Assembly: GCA_039621445.1 (NCBI GenBank)
Contig: CP154957.1
Span: 18,953,237-19,017,236, forward strand
Source of the DNA: Euglena gracilis
Taxonomy: Eukaryota; Euglenida; Euglenophyceae; Euglenales
Reading direction: 5' to 3'
Length of the DNA stretch: 64,000 bases
Shown: positions 22,871 to 34,748 of the stretch, one piece after another
Layout of the letters: each line of letters begins with the position of its first letter
Position numbering within the stretch: the first letter of the stretch is position 1
The notes under the pieces: generated by a model
The model's database searches: none
What the model was told of the DNA's origin: nothing
Seen by the model: the letters and a program-made list of their open reading frames with translations, nothing else
Translations under genes and position numbers: made by a program

Positions 22871-23298
22871 ACGGCCATGATGGTCATGATGCACATCATG
22901 GCCCATGATGCCAATGATGGCCATGATGACCAATGATGGCCATCATGACCAATGATGGCCATCATGACGCATGAAGGCCATCAAGACCAATGATGGCCAT
23001 CCTAACCCATGATGGCCATAATGACCCATGATGGCCAGCATGAACAATGATGGCCATCATGACCCATGATGGCCATCATGACCCATGATGGCCAGCATGA
23101 ACAATGATGGCCATCATGACCCATGATGGCCATCATGAACAATGATGGCCATCATGACCCTTGATGGCCATCATGACCAATGATGGCCATCATGACCAAT
23201 GATGGCCAACATGACCCATGATGGCCATCATGACCCATGATGGCCATCATGACGCATGATGGCCATCATGAGCCATGATGGCCATCATGACCAATGAT
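22871..23298. repeat. 19-bp palindromic satellite
   Basis: About 22 tandem copies of a 19-base unit GATGGCCATCATGACCCAT with variants. Each contains the 14-bp palindrome ATGATGGCCATCAT. The left edge is more diverged, the right part nearly uniform. Confidence 0.93.
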
Positions 23299-23770
23299 GC
23301 GCCGGTCGGGCCGCCGGGGTGGTCTCCCAAAGAGCTCAGCTCTACCTCACACCCTGGTGTAGCCGGTTGGAGTCACTGTCACCCCCTGATGTTGATGTTG
23401 GCTGATGGGACCAGCTTTCCCGGGTCAATGCAGGGGGGCTGGGCGGTAAGGCACAGTCCCCCATAATTTTTTTATATTTTTCTGGCCTCCAGCTGATCTG
23501 GCAGGGTTGGGCTGGCACGGGGCGCAAGGCATTGGGTGTTCTGGCATCCCGGCCGCAAATTGAATTGTTGATCGTGATGCTGCTCGGCCATTAAATCGCC
23601 CAGCGCCACCCTTTGGAGCCGAACACCCCCGGCATCAAAAGATCCAACGCCTCGTGGTGCATCGCTATCGTTTCCCCAAGGCTTCTGGACAAACTGTCTC
23701 ACTCAGCACATTTCTCAATTTATAATTTCTGGGCCGGTTTATGGGATGGAGTTGGGCATTTGGTCTGGGG

Positions 23771-24061
23771 CAGGGCGTTGCTTAAGAAAATTTACCCCCC
23801 CGGAGGGTCCAGCCAGCCAGCAGCCTTTTTCCAGCCCCGGACCCCCCCCACCTTTCAAGCAGCTGGACAGAACAGGTTTTTCACTTTCAGGGGTGCCAAA
23901 AATGCTGGCCAGCACAAATTTGGGGTCAAATTTCGACCCCGGGTCGGGCCCAGCTCCAGCCTGGGACCCCTGACGAGGGGGTCAGCCAGCAGCCTTCTTC
24001 CAGCCAGCCCAAATTTTCCAGCCTCTGAGCCATACCCCGGGGGTCTTTAAGCAACGCCCTG
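23771..24061. mobile_element. hAT-superfamily MITE with exact 8-bp TSD, second family
   Basis: The element begins CAGGGCGTTGCTTAAG and ends CTTTAAGCAACGCCCTG. The 8-bp duplication GTCTGGGG is exact at 23763-23770 and 24062-24069. The interior carries GTCCAGCCAGCCAGCAGCC like the elements at 6551 and 10205, so these families share parts. 291 bp, non-coding. Confidence 0.87.
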
Positions 24062-24447
24062 GTCTGGGGGGATGTTTCATACATGGGAGGTGTTGAATTC
24101 TTTTGTCGTCAACAGCTCAGCGGCAGGTTATCATCCCTCTCCCCCGGACCATGGAGAATAAGATGTTTCTTTCTGCTCATTTTTTCGAACTCAAAAAAAA
24201 AACATCGGAGTCTCTTTCTCTTGATCCCAGACAGTTTGTGGCTGATTGTAAAATTGCCACGCACACCAACATGTATTTTTAGTCTCCAGGTTTTTCAGCC
24301 TGTCTTCTCATCATGCAGTTGTTTGCTTTGGGAGATGGACAACTTTTTGATGGTCATGATGATCGTGCTTTTGCTAAGGGCTCACAGAAACTCTTCCAGG
24401 TGGGCTGGACTGCAGCCAGTTTAAATCTGGCAGTGGAAATCGTAGTG

Positions 24448-24703
24448 GACCGTGGGGAGGGGGTCCGCTGGAAGGGCTGGCAAGTGGAAAATTCTGTCCA
24501 GTGACCGGCGCAAAGCGCCGAAATTTTTTTCGGACCTCAAAACTTGCCAAAAATGCCCATTTTTGGCAAGTTTGGGATTAAAAACCTCATCTCCGGAGGA
24601 ATGCCTTTCCCATTCCCCGGACTCCCCCTGGAAGGAGGGGGTCTAGCTTGTCCCTGTTTTCCAGTGTCAAGCAAAATCGCTGGCCAGCGGACTCCCCACG
24701 GTC
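24448..24703. mobile_element. Possible small TIR element
   Basis: The left end GACCGTGGGGAGGGGGTCCG and the right end CCAGCGGACTCCCCACGGTC are imperfect inverted copies 256 bp apart. A CCGGCGCAAAGCGCCGAAA hairpin core sits inside. Confidence 0.4.
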
Positions 24704-24709
24704 TTTAAG

Positions 24710-25950
24710 CAAAAGCATAATGCTGATATCAGGCGCACCCTCAGGGAGATGGTTAATTTGGGGGGTGGGATCTGCCCGGGCCAGATGAGCAGAACCTTGA
24801 CCTTTTCACCCGCGTCTTCGTCGTTGGGGGTGTGCCACAACGTTACCCTAACCCCGACTCCCTGGGGGTCCACAATGCCTTTACCCCTTCAGCAAAGAAG
24901 CCCAAATCAAGGGCTTTTCATAAGGACCTACGGGGGGTCCTGGGGGCGTCTAAAAACAAGGTGGTGGCTGCACCCGGTGGGAACCCAAAAAAAAACATGA
25001 AAAAAATGACCCAAAAAGTCCTAACACAGCTGGGTTGGCATTCTTCAGCCAGAATTTGGAGGTGAGAAACCAAAAAACCCTCAAAAAACCCAAACCAGCC
25101 CGAACGCTATTTCAACGGACCCCCCCCCTCGGGGGGTTAATTCACACCCCGGATGGGACCTGCAGGCTGGAAAAAAGGTGTTGGAGGAGCCTCCCCCCAA
25201 TAGGGTCCCCTCCTGCTTGGAAAACCTCTGGCCCAAATGCAACAACCAAGCACACGAGCATGTTTGCAGAAGCATATCAGCTGAAACGTCATGTGACGCT
25301 GTCTGAAACAAAAAGTCAAAAAACGATGTGGGCAGGCACCAGTTAGCGCAAGGCACGCCCCTCACCCTCCATCAGTGGTCAGTTGTCGGTCTCCATCAGT
25401 TTTCAAAAGATGCCTGGCTGTGTTCCTCTCCATCCCGTCCCCAAGCAATTGCGTGGGTTTAACCACCACTGCTTCCTGCCTGATCTCTCTCCCCCTGAGT
25501 GCATTTCACTGCCGCTCAGAACTGCAGAAAAAAGGTTTTCTGTGCATAAGTATCGAGACAGGATGTGAACATTTGCCAATGTGTTCGCAACCCCCTTGGC
25601 GAGGTCAGAGAAGGGAAGCAGAGACCCTGTAATGTGATTTTGGCACAGTGTGTCGCTGGCCAGCTGGCAAGGGGTAAGTAGATTGCTTGCAAAAAAAAAC
25701 CTGATCTTAAACAGGACCTGTTTTTTAGGCAGACAGACATCCGCAACAACTTTTGAAATGTGTGCACAATGTGTGCATGTCAAACTTCTGGCCCCAGAAA
25801 GTTAAAACATTTTGCCAAACAAAGATTTATCCCCCTGAATAACAACCTTGGACCAAATAATGTTTCCGTGGGGTGGGCTTAAATTGGGGGTTGAGACTAT
25901 TTCGGACACATTCTCCTCGATCCCTGACGACCCCCGGGTGTAGTACACCA
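24710..25950. other. No recognisable gene
   Basis: Ordinary unique-looking sequence with short frames on both strands. Nothing recognised. Confidence 0.4.
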
Positions 25951-25954
25951 TAAT

Positions 25955-25980
25955 AATACAATTATTATTATAATTGTATT
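25955..25980. repeat. AT-rich perfect hairpin
   Basis: AATACAATTAT and its exact reverse complement are separated by 4 bases. It lies in a longer ATT/TAA-rich tract (25950-26010). Confidence 0.8.
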
Positions 25981-26654
25981 ATACAGTTATTATTATACAA
26001 ATATTATTACCGTATTGCGTTATTCTCGCCTCCCCGTGTTTTGATGCACAGCGGACAAATGAGGATTTCAAACTCCAGAGTGTAAACGTCAATTTTGTTG
26101 GGATTTGGGCGAAAGGTTTTCTTTCGATGAGGTTCATATCACTGAGCTTCCAGCTGTTGAGGTTGGGTTCCCCTGTTTTACAAGACTTGTCCTCTTGCTT
26201 ACCCGGATGCTACAAATATCAAACGATGTTTTTGTTTGTGCCTCAGCCCTGCCTAATCTGGCCATTCTCTGGGTATTCTGGTGACTCTCTCTTTGGCGTT
26301 TGCACCCTGAGGCCGAAAGCCTGCCTTACACCCCGCCCCACCTCCCCGACCTCTTCTGATGTTTCCCCTCTGCCTGTGTGTACAGCGGGATTGTCTGTCT
26401 GCTGTGTTGGACGACACGACTGTCCCCGAAAACACGGAACGCAAAAGGAGGCCATCCATCACTGCGCACGTTTCAGAATACAATGTTTGTGCAGAATGCA
26501 AAAAATGTGTATCATACAAGGTCATTTCTATGTAAACGATCAACGCCACGTGCTCGAGGGGCCAAACCGTGAGGAAGGTGAACTGGGGGAACACCGACAG
26601 CAGCACATAGAATGTTTTCCAATGTTACGTCATAATACGTTACGAGAAGCTTAG
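25974..26654 (+). other. 226-codon open frame, unlikely gene
   Basis: The longest open frame outside the retroelement array. It begins in the AT-rich hairpin tract with a non-ATG-dependent start. The product is Cys-, Pro- and Leu-rich with no recognised motif, and reverse frames overlap it. I record it only because of its length. Confidence 0.12.
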
Positions 26655-26659
26655 AATCA

Positions 26660-28700
26660 GGAATTTGTCAAAGGGTTCGCAGCAGGGGGGGCCTGACTGC
26701 AGCTAGCCCAGTTTCGCTTTTGGGAGTCCTGGTGGACCACTGGGGGTGGGAATCCCAGTAGACAATTGGGGGGGGGGGGGTCCGCCAGCGGGGCTGGTCA
26801 GTAAAAAAAAATCTTCCATGCGCCGAAAAAAAATTTAGGAGCCCCAAAATTGCCCATTTTTGGCATTGTGGGCGTTCTCTTTGGAAAAAATCAGCCGAAT
26901 AAACCCATCAAAAACCTCTTTTCCACCTGGGAGCTCAGAGAAAAATTTTTTCCATAAGGGGTCCCCGGACCAGCCCGGAGGCTGGCCCAATTTTCTAGCT
27001 AAGTGGGCTCCCCATGCTCCACTCTGTAGCTTGATGGGGCCTGTCTTTTCTTGCCGGCCCCTAATCTTTGTTAGATTTTTTGCCTCGCGTCCTTTCCTTA
27101 CCAAAGTGAGGCCATCCCTTGTTTACCGGCTTTTTGAAGGCGGATGTTTTGGGAAGGCTGCACCCCTTTAGTGCTGCGGTCTTGCCGGACTTGGCTGGCT
27201 CGTCCCTCGGAGGACTTTCCTCTTTCTTAGGAGGGCCGGGTGGGCTCACTTGGTGTTTGTGCCAGGTGCCCCGTCCTCCCCTCTCGGTCTTTCTCGGGGG
27301 AGTGCGAGACCACTCGGGCTCCGCACTTCCCCCAAGTGAGGTCGACTGTGCACCCCCGGGGGGGGGGCTCCACCCAAGAATTTTAAGCGCAAAGCGTGCT
27401 CCAAGTTTTCTCTACCAATTCTGAGCTCAAACCCTATTTTTCATCATGCTGACTCCTGCCCCCCTGGTGGGGTGGGAGCCCCAAATATGGGAATCGATCC
27501 CAAATTCTTCTAAGACATTTTTTTTGCCAAAGATGCTGTTAAGGGGGTCCTTAACCAACAATTTGACCTAAATTGGTCCTAGGGCTCGAAAAACCACTGA
27601 GATTCCCACTTTTGGATTTCGGTCGAATTAAAGATTCGGAAAAGGTTCTGTGGGTGGGCCTTTGAAGCCTGAACCCCTATTTTGGCCTTTCCGGCCTTAA
27701 CTGGCGAAATTTCCTGGACCAGTCGGCCGAATTTTTCTGGTCGGTAGGAACAGAGCAAATTCCTAGTTAAGCAAAGCCCCAAATCGAACCCCCCAATAAC
27801 AAACTCAATCACACACAGGGTTCTTGTGTATGTGAATCCAAATGGATTTTTAAAAACAAAAAAAATTGAAGCCAAGATCATTGTTGTGCTTTGCAAGGAA
27901 TTGAAAAAATCAAAGAATTGTCAAATTGAAAAAACAAAGGATTTCAATGAAAAACCAAGCCAAAGAAGCAAGCCCAAGGAAGGTAAAGGGGGGAGCCGGC
28001 GGGCCAACCTGAAGCGGAGGCTGGAGGACTGCAAGCCAAAAGCAACCAGGCCAAAACAAAACAATGCAATGGTGTCTGCCTGAAGGGGGGTTGGAGGCTC
28101 AAAAATACAGGCCCCCCTCGCGGGCAATTGTCCTTTATGATGGCCACATACTCCTTTAAAAGGTGAGCGGGGGAAAATTGGGGAAGAAACCATTCTCTCC
28201 CACTTGGAAATTTTGACCCTCTTGTCCAATTTTCACATCTTTTCATTTCTGATGAACCTGAAGATCTGACCAACATTGAAATGCGACACACAAGAATTGG
28301 TTGTGAACGAAAGTGTGATATGTTGTTTTGAAGTGATTTAAATGTAACTGAGGCCAGATGCCTCAGCAGAGGCCAGAGCTCCCAGAAAGCCCCTTTTTTT
28401 GGACTTTTTTATTCCACTCTATTTTATATGGGTTTAACAGCGGGTGAAATCTCAATTTCTCTCCAACCCATGGCAGAAGTAACACACCTGAGTAGGCAGT
28501 TCTGGCCAGTGTGGGGGAAATTCTGAACAATTGCACAACAGCATCAGCAATCTTATCAGATGATGCCTGGTGGGAGATGTCCCCCCTCCCTGTTGGAGGA
28601 TGTTCCGAAGGTGCGTAAAGTCACTCTGATATCTCTTCAGACTGGGATTCTGCCTAATAAAGGATCAATGGATGAATGTTTAACATTTCTGCCTTTAAAA
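26660..28700. other. No recognisable gene
   Basis: G tracts at 26,768 and 27,357. Lys/Asn-rich short frames at 27,830-28,080. Nothing recognised. Confidence 0.4.
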
Positions 28701-29088
28701 TTGACCTGAGCAGATCAGGCAAAGGAGGTGCCACCTGTGTGGTGGAATTTTTCTCCCCAAAAGTTTTAGAACATTCCTGGGGAAAGGTTTACCTGGACAC
28801 TGTATGTGCGGGGGGCCTTCAGCTTCATCCATGGGGGCCACCATGGTGCTGAAGCCCAAAAAAAACCACCATCAAAGCCTTTTCTTTGAGAAAAAGCTGC
28901 AGCCTGGCCAGAAATTTTTGAACGATGGACCAGGGGAAGTTGGAATGCAGCCCCCCCCCCGGTGTGTTCATTGGGAGCTGCAGGACATATGTTGCCTTCG
29001 CATCCAAATGGGGCCATCTGGACACAAAATCTGCTAGCGTTTTGCTTCCTGGGGAGGCAAACCCATCTGGTTTGAGGGCAATGAAGGA

Positions 29089-29712
29089 TTGAACAATATT
29101 TTTCCACATGACGAAACTTTACTGTCCATGGAGTTATCCCCCCCTGTCTTGTCCCAATCTGCTGAGGGGGTATGCCAAGCATTGGCTGGAGGGGACCCAC
29201 TTCACACCCAGGGGGACATTGTTTTGCATCAGCCAATGACATTGAAAACTCTGTTGAAAGGGTTATTCTGCCTCCCTCAAATTGATCATGGAGGTGGCAC
29301 ACCCCAGTGGCATCAACCCCCCATCCTGACTGTGCCAGGCAGAAAGGCTCAAATTTGGAGCAAGCCCAAAAGATTCTGGAAGATAAATGTAAAAGAACTC
29401 CTGGCCGCCACAAACACAGTGATATCCCTGGCAAGAACAAACGAAAGAGTTTGCATGTGTGTGGACAATGAAGTAGTCTTTTATTACTTAAGCAAAAGAC
29501 ATGGTCAGGACTGGTCCCACCAAGACAGACAGAGCCTTAACCTCTGGGGCTGGGGTGTCTCTCCCCAGGCCATTTCTGCCAGATTCACCCTTTCCTGCAC
29601 TGGAATGTTGAGGTGTGTGCACATACCCGGAAACCCTTTTGCCTGTGGTGGTAGCGAGGCCTCTGTTGGTCCTTCCATTGGGGCCCTGCTGCAGCCCACT
29701 GTGGGTTCTTAG
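29089..29712 (+). pseudogene. RNase H relic of a retroelement (DIRS-like)
   Basis: A 207-codon open frame. Its middle reads FWKINVKELLAATNTVISLA and then CMCVDNEVVFYYLSKRHG, which fits the RNase H region of retroelements, most like DIRS/tyrosine-recombinase types. INxKELLA precedes the Asp-Asn (VDN) segment, and a HIPGN motif follows near 29,620. Upstream (28,750-29,090) similar sequence continues with frame breaks. The reverse 224-codon frame over the same bases is a shadow. Assignment to DIRS rather than another class rests on motif impression only. Confidence 0.45.
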
Positions 29713-29719
29713 CAGCTGG

Positions 29720-30345
29720 GGTTCTCCCCTTCCATGAGAGCTAAGTCATCTGGGCAGGGCTTGCCTCTGCCCCTTCCTTTTCCACCTTTTGGCTTCCAGC
29801 CTTTGCCCTGGTCAAATCTTGGCCATCCTCATCCACTTTTGCCTTTTTCCGCACTTCCTGAACTTGAATCGCCCACTTGGTAAAAGCAAAATACACGACA
29901 TTCCCTTCTTGGAAGGGTCAGTGATAGAGGGGAAAGCTTTGCAAAATCTTCAGGGTTGAAGAAAAAACCTTCTTCTGCACCTCTAGTTGGATCTTCATAT
30001 CATCTGCCAAGAACAACTTCTTCTCCTTCTGCTGCACAGAGTGTAGCAGGGAGGCCTTCTTCCTCCCCTCGACCAACCCTCTGTCCAGTTCCAGCAGCAA
30101 GTAGAAGAACTGCTGAATCAGCACCACCTTGTCAGGTTGCATTCATTCATGGCGCAGTGCGTACATTCTCAACAAAGCCAAAATTATTTTCTGGCTGGCC
30201 CGCAGCAGCTTGCCCACGTCGGAGGTGGAGACCTGCCGATGGTTGTTGACCTCCGGCTGGTCCTTCAGGCTATGGAACTTGGGTAACCCTTCGAACAAAG
30301 AAGGGAAACCCAAACTCAAGGAATCCGCCTGCTGCTGAAGCAGGC
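29720..30345 (-). pseudogene. Reverse-strand helical gag-like relic
   Basis: On the minus strand a frame reads SDVGKLLRASQKIILALLRM, a TGA, then QPDKVVLIQQFFYLLLELDR and RKKASLLHSVQQKEKKLFLA. Later it reads EVRKKAKVDEDGQDLTRAKA. The long helical, Lys/Glu/Gln-rich composition resembles a gag or ORF1 protein. Two in-frame stops. Orientation opposes the neighbouring RNase H relic. Confidence 0.3.
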
Positions 30346-30699
30346 GCTTTTATAAGTACGCTTTAAGGCTCTGGCGGGCCTCCTCAAGAAAGTGCCATCG
30401 AGATCGGTTGAATCTCCGCAGCGTCAGCAGACGTGATAAAATACACCAGTACTTCTGAAACAGGGCAATTAAGAACACTCAACTCCGGCAAAGTGAGGCA
30501 CTAAACCAGCAAAGTCCAAGCTTCCTAAAAACATTCACCTTCAAATTCCGGCAAACAAGGCATGACCTCACTTCTGCTTTTCGCGCGGCAGTTGGCTGTG
30601 ACATAGCCCTGCTGCAAAGGGCACCTATCACAAGTTTTAAAAGCCAAATGAAAGCACAACAAGAAGACAACACCCAGATTTGGTGAAGCTTGTAACTCA

Positions 30700-32360
30700 T
30701 TCTACTTCCATCTGAAGGTAGAAGTGGAGACCATCCTCGTCGCCAAGATGAACGAGGACGGAGCCCTCTTCCGGAATCCCACACACACCCTTTCTTGTCG
30801 CGGGGAGCTGCCGTCGTCCTTTCGGGGACTTCAAAAGACATCGTCACAAGCTTCGTTTGAAACGCGCTTGATTGCCTCAGTGGACTACGACACGGCCGTG
30901 GCCATGGTTGCCACCTCAACCAAGCCCTACAACAAAGTGTGGTTCGATAGGGTATTATTTCGAATTGACAGACAAGAAGGCCTCCGTGGCCTTCAAAATC
31001 TGTAAGGCGTGGTGTCGCGCAGCGGGGATGTTGAAGTTCCCCACAGAAGCGGCAGAACCTGGCAGTGCGGCGATGATGTTGGACGCGAATGGCTGAGCGC
31101 AAGCGACGACCGAGGAAATGGATGCAGAGGAAGAAGAACCCCTACAAGAAGATGGTGCAGTCTGATGGTGGGAAAGCAAGACTTCACCATTTCGCAGTGT
31201 AGAGCTCGATTGGTCTCGCCAATCGTGGGCCGAGTTCACTCTCAACTTAGAATTATTAAGAATGCCACACGACCTGGAGAAGAACGTCGTCGTCACCATC
31301 TAAAAAGTTGGATTGAAGTTTGCTGGAACGGGTTGTCAACAGAAGAAATCATCAAAGTGACTGTTCCAGTTCAACGGTTTGGCCTTGTTCAAGGTCTAAT
31401 TTTCACCCTTGGCTTCTTACCATCACACTCTTGAATGAAATTGAACTTTCGACGTTGTAAGCCGCACCCGAGGTGGCAGAGGCTGTCTTCGGCATTGTGA
31501 TGGCCGTGGAAAACGCAGATTGCGAGGAAGCACCTGAGGAGAAGACCCAGCGAAAGAAGTAGAGCCAGACGTGACCTGAGTTCACCTGGGACAAAGTGGA
31601 GGTCCAAGCACCTCCAGCACTTTTGGGGTTGTGGAACAGAGCTGCGGGCAGCACCCACTGTGTTGACACCGAAGCCCTCCTCGAAGTGAAGTCCAGGGTA
31701 CAGGGTATCCCAGCTCGCAGCCTTTAGAAAAACCGACAGTGGTTGCAGCACAGTGACAATTTCCTCAAAGACGTGTTGCAAGCACTTCTGAATATCCCGA
31801 TAGTTACGGGCAACAACTGGCCACCCCAACCACCCGAAATCTCTCAACAGCGACAAAAATTCAAGTTGGGCAGTTGCTGTGAGAGGTGTTGCAGAATCCA
31901 AAATGAACACAAAGAACTGGCAGTACCAGGAGTGACGAAGATAATCAGAGGCTAAGAAACCATCTTCACAGAATAAGACGCCAGAATACAAAGAGTGGAT
32001 AACAGCATTCAAAAAAAAACAGGGGAGGTGCTCCTTTTAGGCTGTCAGGGCCTTCATTTCCCTCATTCGCAGGTCAATCGAGCAACTCCATACAGTGATG
32101 AGGAAAGGGATCCCAATATGGACAGCACCGCTGCTGAATTGGAAAAAGATCTGGAAAAGGACATGTATTCAAAGGTGGACCTTGGCGAGGCCCAAGCTGG
32201 CAATGGCAAGGAGCCATCGGCAAAAGAAAATGTACACCATCACCTCCGTTATTGGCAACATGTGGCCAGGAAGACAAAGCAGGGGGATTCAAAGGCCATG
32301 AAGGCGACCTTCCTGGCCATGAAGGCAACCCAAGCTGTCACAGTCCCCCAGAACCCTTGA
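30700..32360 (+). pseudogene. Gag-like relic upstream of reverse transcriptase relic
   Basis: Discontinuous + frames: SFETRLIASVDYDTAVAMVA and YNKVWFDR at 30,850-30,960, continuing out of frame as YYFELTDKKASVAFKICKAW (to ~31,020). Later there is a Lys/Glu-rich helical stretch (AAELEKDLEKDMYSKVDLGE; 31,995-32,360). They precede a reverse transcriptase relic, so a decayed gag is the natural reading. No defining motif is seen. Confidence 0.3.
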
Positions 32361-32414
32361 ATTTTCTCGCCCCATTCATGAGGCTAAGCCAATGTCTCCA
32401 GTGGTGGAAACAGT

Positions 32415-33200
32415 ATGCTCGACCCTGAATTCCGCAACTCGTTCAGCCGGGGTGGAATCAAATTTCACAGGGGCCCTATTATTTTCAATACAGAAGCAAA
32501 ACAAAACCGAAGAAACAGACCAAGCTCTGTCTATCTAAAACGTCACATTGAACAAGAAGTTGTTCGGATATTAAATTTATGGATACCTGGTTCACAATGG
32601 ACAACGAGGAGACGGGGCGACACTGAGGTTCATCTCGGACTGCAGGGACGTCCCCACTTCAAACTAGATCACTGTGACAAAAACCTTTCCGCGACTGGAA
32701 AAAAAAGAATGTCGGCCAAAGATGGCCTGAAAAAGGCTAATTTCGACCTGAAACCTTCAAAGGCAATAACACCATTCCGCGGAATTCAAGTTTGTGGAAA
32801 GTACCTTTCAAAGCGAGGGGACGTTTTTTGGGTTGCAGCTGGATACAAATAATGCATGTTTTTCTATAATAAAAAAAAGTGGAAAAGGGCGTTTCAGTTT
32901 TTTTTCCCATCTAGACGACGTCGTTTTTGTCAGTAAAACCGAACGTTCCGGCTACACAACAGACGAAAAAGTTGGTGCAAGATCTAAGAGACAGCGGCAT
33001 GACAATAAATTTCAAAAAAGTCACAACTGACCCGTAACCAACAAATTCTGTACCTAGAAAAGGGTTGCCTGCAAGTCCTCCCAGCAAAATTAAAATGCAT
33101 CAGAAAAGAGCTGAAAAAAATACTTTAACAAGAAGGACATGTCCTGCAGATCAGCTGCAGCAATTTTGCGACAGGTGAGAAGTTTCCTCAAAGCCCTGCC
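32415..33200 (+). pseudogene. Reverse transcriptase relic
   Basis: Frame-broken reverse transcriptase signs in order: GDGATLRFISDCRDV (~32,610-32,650), FSHLDDVVFVSKT (HLDD box at 32,908-32,919), KLVQDLRDSGMTINFKK (~32,966-33,020; the G-x-x-IN-x-K motif), and LPAKLKCIRKELKKIL (~33,080-33,125). Several frameshifts and stops. Either a Ty3/gypsy or DIRS-type reverse transcriptase; it is unrelated in sequence to the elements downstream. Confidence 0.5.
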
Positions 33201-33209
33201 ATGTATGTG

Positions 33210-34127
33210 TCCCCCCCATTCTTGGAATCGTCACACCCCGGCCTGGGAAACCGTCTCCAGGCCCCTAAACCCCCCTGTCTTAAAAAAAAAGCAATCCCTG
33301 TCTGCAGTGAAGCATAAAAAGCTCTCTGCCGTGAGCGCTGCAGCAAAAAAAAATTGTGCAGCAACCCTCGGAAGGAAAAAGTTGTGGCACCACCAGGCTT
33401 CTTTTTTACAGAAGTCTGGACCCCCGCCCGGGAGGGGTATTATGGACAATTTTGGGGGTAGGACATTTTTGCCCACCCGGGGGTGGGTTTTGGGGTGAGT
33501 ATAGTGCGTAGCACCCCCGCCTGAAATGACCAGGGACCCGAACATGCACATTCTTAAAGAAAATTTGCCTGGCCCCCGGGTGAAGGGGGGGGGGCTGCCG
33601 GCAGGCAGCCCCATAGCACTCTTCAGTCATCAGCCATACTGCCATTCTTCCGAAGGAGAACATTACATAGGACATGGATAATTGCAAGGAAATGGGGGCA
33701 AACACAACGAAGCGAGTTTCCGCTTCGGAACCACACAGTATATTTTTGAAGCTGGACACAGAAGCCCCGAGCAAGGCTTGGACTGATTTTGTGATACATA
33801 TGACAAGTACCAGACACCAACATTTTATCACCCTTTATTTTCTATCCTTCCTTTTGTGACACATGTGGAAAATTATACACGTACAACTTGTGAGTGCATT
33901 GCTCATCGAAGTCAAATTGAAATTGAAAACTGACTAGTGAGTCGATATTTGTCTGGCTCGTGCCCTTTTGGATAATCTGAAGGTATTGACTTATTTTCTT
34001 GGTTCGACCTCGTTCGAGACTCTGCTCCTTTCTTCTGGGTACCGAAGGGCAAATTAAGAGTCAGCCGACTCCGGCGAAAAAAGGCGCTAAGCGGGGACTC
34101 CAAAGGCCATGGCCTCACAAGGACAAA
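33210..34127. other. No recognisable gene
   Basis: A few C/G tracts (33,420-33,590). Ends abruptly at the TGACGACC terminus of copy 1. Confidence 0.45.
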
Positions 34128-34376
34128 TGACGACCGTTTGAGGTCGACCGCCGGGTGGCGGAGTTTTTCCCTTTTAGAAGGCCTTTTAAGGGCGGTTTAG
34201 CTCTAATTTTAAGGCTTTCTAAAGATTTCCATTAAAATTCCCTCTCCTAGGGCGCTCATGGTTTGGTTGTCCAAGGAGAGAGATTGAGTGATGCTGGGTA
34301 TTCCCAAATGGTGATTTTGGGTTTATTTAGCACATTTTAAGCTTTTTATGCATTTTTCCTTTGGTTTTAAGGGAAA

Positions 34377-34526
34377 ATGTTGGATTTGGTGAGAGCGCTT
34401 GCAAGCGCTTGGAACAGAATTTTAAGAGATTGGCGCCTGAGTTCCTGGAGTTTTTGCAGGGGTTTACAAAGCTCAATAATGATGGAATTCAGCATAATTT
34501 ATCAAAATCAAGGGGGGAAACCTTGA
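34377..34526 (+). other. Leader uORF, copy 1 (49 codons)
   Basis: ATG-started frame MLDLVRALASAWNRILRDW to a TGA at the base of a hairpin. The equivalent frame is present in all five copies. It overlaps the perfect palindrome AGCGCTTGCAAGCGCT. Conservation at the DNA level is so high that selection on the peptide cannot be judged. Confidence 0.3.
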
Positions 34527-34544
34527 TTTTGACTTGGGATGGTT

Positions 34545-34641
34545 GATTTTGATGCAATGGGCAAGGATTTGGGATTTCAGAGCGCTTAGGAATCAGCGCA
34601 CTCAATCCTAAATTTAACTGCCCATCAAGGGCATCAAAATC
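34545..34641 (+). promoter_or_regulatory. Structured leader stem, copy 1
   Basis: GATTTTGATGC then ATGGGCA (34545-34563) can pair with TGCCCAT then GCATCAAAATC (34619-34641), 18 base pairs with small bulges, just upstream of gag. Present in all copies (copies 2 and 4 lose two pairs). Candidate packaging, dimerisation or translation element; the function is inference. Confidence 0.5.
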
Positions 34642-34748
34642 ATATTTTCTCTCACAGGGTTTTCCTCTTTTTACCCCTTGGCATTGTCAATTGTTGCAAT
34701 TACAAACAATTATCATTGTGAATTTAAGTGTTGGAATTACATTTACAA

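Noticed and set aside
22871-23298. Possible CRISPR-like array
   Set aside because: Units are contiguous 19-bp tandem repeats without unique spacers, in a eukaryotic context.
25974-26654. 226-codon frame as a confident gene
   Set aside because: No motif, no convincing start, and reverse-strand frames overlap it; listed only at very low confidence.
28766-29440. 224-codon minus-strand frame
   Set aside because: Overlaps the plus-strand RNase H relic, whose motifs are recognisable; the minus product has none.
34431-34450. TGGCGCCTGAGTTCCTGG as a retroviral-type primer binding site
   Set aside because: Only the first 7 bases look right. The implied tRNA lacks the invariant C61 and the site does not follow an LTR end.
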